From positions 558,001 to 622,000 of the forward strand of contig CATOTH010000002.1 in assembly GCA_951813065.1 (NCBI GenBank): DNA of 64,000 bases. The letters run 5' to 3'. This document shows positions 62,210 through 64,000 of the stretch, in pieces. A model generated the notes under the pieces. That model was not told the origin of the DNA. It ran no database searches and was given only the letters and a program-made list of their open reading frames with translations. A program made the position numbers and the translations under genes. The stretch's first letter is position 1; every line of letters starts with the position of its first letter. The DNA is from an uncultured Bryobacterales bacterium (lineage in GTDB: Bacteria > Acidobacteriota > Terriglobia > Bryobacterales > UBA6623).

Positions 62210-64000
62210 GTGTGCCACGCCTGCAAGTGTGGCTTCGCGGCCCTGGCGTTGCTACTCGCCTTCCTGGATGGCGCATCCGGTCAGAGCGGAGTGGTTTCCG
62301 GCCACGTCTTGGGGGAAGGTCAAGCGCCGCTGGCTGGCGTCGAGGTCCAGCTGATCAATCTCGGCAGTGCCCAGGTGCTGCGTGACGGCACGGGCTCGGA
62401 CGGCGCGTTCCATTTCACGGGCGTCACCGCTGGCAGGTATTCGCTGTCAGCGATTCGCGATCGCTACACGGCGTGGCGCAGCGATCCCTTCGACGTGCTC
62501 CCGGGCATCCCCGTGGAGGTCCCGCCGATCCTGATGCGGCGTCTGCAACCGGCCTTGACCAACCCGCGATCGGGTCTGGAGGAGATGGCGCTGGAGTACG
62601 GCCTCGTGCGGGAGCAGATCGAGGCGCTGCCGGTCGTGGTTGGCTCCGACGGCCGCACGACCGTGGACAAGTTGCTCCATCTGGTGCCCGGAATGAATCC
62701 GGCGCGGGCGCTGGATATCGATCCGTTCACGGGCCGGGCGGCCGGGGTCTCGGCCAACGGATCACGACGCTCGTTCATCAACTACAAGCTTGACGGTGCC
62801 TTGAACAACGCGCAGAACCGCATCACTGGAGCCCAGGCCGCGAATCTGGGGCCGGTCCCGGAAGCGATGGAATCCCTGCGGGTCATCACTCACACCTACT
62901 CGGCCAGCGAAGGTCGCAACGCAGGCGCCGTGGTAGCTGCGAGATTCCGTTCCGGGGATGATTTCTGGCACGGCCAACTCCGCGGCTACGTCCGGCCGCC
63001 TTGGAACGAGGCCTTCGGTGCGTTCGACGGGTCCCGGGACCGGGTTGGCGGCTGGGTCGGCGGCGGCCAGATCGGCGGGCCCCTGAATCCCCGTCACAAG
63101 CTCTTCGGTTTCATCGACGGCGAGGGATGGCTGACCAATCGCAACCACCGTTCGTTGCGGCGGGTGCTGAGCGACAACGAGCGGGTCGGCAACTTCTTCG
63201 GTTTCGAGCGCGTGCCGATGGACCCCCTGAGCGGACACGAATTCCCGAACGGAAAGATCCCAGGCTATCGCCTCGACCTGCTGATGCAGCGGTACCTTGA
63301 CACGTTCGTGCCTCGCGCCAACCTGGAAGGCGGCTGGCTTCAATCGGACGAATCGCTCCGCAGTCACGGCCAGGTCGCGCTGGTTCGCATCGACAGCCAG
63401 GGCAAGCGCTTCGCGCACTACCTGAGCCACTATGTCTACGCCAATCGCGTAGTCGAGCCGACGGCAGAGGCTTTCACGGTCTCGCCCGGCACAACGGAGA
63501 ACCGCCGCCAGGTCTCGAACCATGCGCAGTACGCCCTGACCCACACGGTTTCGCCGGATTTCTGGCACAGGCTGAGACTGGCCATGCAGCGCCTGAACAG
63601 CAGGCAGGAGCGGGGCCACCAATCGTTCAGGAGCGTCACGGCCGAGGATTTCGGATTCGACTACTCGGGACGCGACCCCACGACGATTCCAAACGTGCGC
63701 CTTTGGCACGACACGGGACAGCTGCAGTTGCATGTCGCGCCCTTCGTCGACTCCGAGCACTCCGCGCAAACCACGCTGCAACTCGGCTATGACCTGGAAC
63801 TCCGGCATCGCGGGCAGACGGTACGGGCGGGCCTTCTCGCGCAGCAAGGGTCCTGGCCATTCAGCCACACGGAAAACCACGCGGGGAGCTTCAGCTTCCC
63901 GTCGCCGCCCGAGCCCCCTTCGCGTTTCCGCGGCCAGGGACTACGGGACCTGCTTCTTGGCTTGCCCGGCGAGTACCGGTTGCAAACCCCTCGCAGTCTC
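62210..64000 (+). CDS. Oar-like TonB-dependent receptor (truncated by window)
   Basis: The frame is open from the GTG at 62210 to the right edge (597 codons, no stop), so the C terminus is missing. A signal peptide (CGFAALALLLAFLDGASGQ) leads into a carboxypeptidase-regulatory-like beta-sandwich (VVSGHVLGEGQAPLAGVEVQL). A plug-type region follows (LHLVPGMNPARALD, SANGSRRSFINYKLDG, EALRVITHTYSASEGRNAGAVV as ESLRVITHTYSASEGRNAGAVV in the actual text), then the start of the barrel and an FRGQGLRDLLLGLPGEY motif typical of acidobacterial Oar-like receptors. It begins 19 bases after the anti-sigma stop and is probably the third gene of that operon, importing a large substrate across the outer membrane. 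Confidence 0.85.
   Translation, partial: MCHACKCGFAALALLLAFLDGASGQSGVVSGHVLGEGQAPLAGVEVQLINLGSAQVLRDGTGSDGAFHFTGVTAGRYSLSAIRDRYTAWRSDPFDVLPGIPVEVPPILMRRLQPALTNPRSGLEEMALEYGLVREQIEALPVVVGSDGRTTVDKLLHLVPGMNPARALDIDPFTGRAAGVSANGSRRSFINYKLDGALNNAQNRITGAQAANLGPVPEAMESLRVITHTYSASEGRNAGAVVAARFRSGDDFWHGQLRGYVRPPWNEAFGAFDGSRDRVGGWVGGGQIGGPLNPRHKLFGFIDGEGWLTNRNHRSLRRVLSDNERVGNFFGFERVPMDPLSGHEFPNGKIPGYRLDLLMQRYLDTFVPRANLEGGWLQSDESLRSHGQVALVRIDSQGKRFAHYLSHYVYANRVVEPTAEAFTVSPGTTENRRQVSNHAQYALTHTVSPDFWHRLRLAMQRLNSRQERGHQSFRSVTAEDFGFDYSGRDPTTIPNVRLWHDTGQLQLHVAPFVDSEHSAQTTLQLGYDLELRHRGQTVRAGLLAQQGSWPFSHTENHAGSFSFPSPPEPPSRFRGQGLRDLLLGLPGEYRLQTPRSL

Overview
The window is a G+C-rich bacterial chromosome segment. 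It most resembles Acidobacteriota, order Bryobacterales (Solibacter-like). The indications are an Oar-like TonB-dependent receptor preceded by an ECF sigma/anti-sigma pair, a TIGR03437-type ('Soli_Cterm') domain, a paired DUF1549/DUF1553 and DUF1501 locus, many Tat-exported Gfo/Idh/MocA-type enzymes, and sulfatases. This placement is an inference from gene content, not from a marker-gene comparison. No rRNA, tRNA, CRISPR array or complete mobile element was seen.

Layout. Positions 1-1.8 kb hold a decayed DUF4338/IS4-type transposase, the last residues of a tyrosine recombinase and a small membrane protein. From 1.8 to 17 kb lies a mostly housekeeping block: pseudo-receiver, glgC, a LolD-like ATPase, addB-addA (DNA break repair), transketolase, metX, tsaB and topA. 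From 17 to 32.6 kb come an exported methyltransferase, the DUF1549/DUF1553-DUF1501 pair, a polyprenyl diphosphate synthase, a LarA-like protein, a P1 peptidase, pyruvate kinase, a Tat-exported Gfo/Idh/MocA protein coupled to a lipoprotein sulfatase, a Na/Pi cotransporter, a TtcA-family protein and YmdB. From 32.7 to 41 kb are a second sulfatase, a MOSC protein, a three-domain ACP-FAAL-acyltransferase fusion, an FmdB zinc ribbon and a large TIGR03437 protein. From 41 to 47.2 kb is a protocatechuate module: Na+/solute symporter with small partner, MarR regulator, then pcaD-C-H-G-B. From 47.3 to 50.1 kb is an accessory islet of lower G+C carrying an unknown 266-residue protein and an intact AbiEii-type nucleotidyltransferase. 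From 50.4 to 54.8 kb there are four Tat-exported carbohydrate-type enzymes, followed by purC and a three-subunit molybdenum hydroxylase. The window ends with ECF sigma factor, anti-sigma factor and a TonB-dependent receptor that runs off the right edge.

The genes suggest an aerobic or facultative heterotroph that scavenges sulfated or complex carbohydrates and aromatic compounds. Protocatechuate would be ring-cleaved by PcaHG, then processed by PcaB, PcaC and PcaD to 3-oxoadipate; the last steps (pcaIJ, pcaF) are not in the window. The most novel-looking items are the AbiEii pair with an unrecognised partner, the anti-sigma factor with a duplicated zinc-binding module, the ACP-FAAL fusion with a degenerate acyltransferase domain, and a recurring -10-like hexamer placed only 6-17 bases before start codons of many genes.
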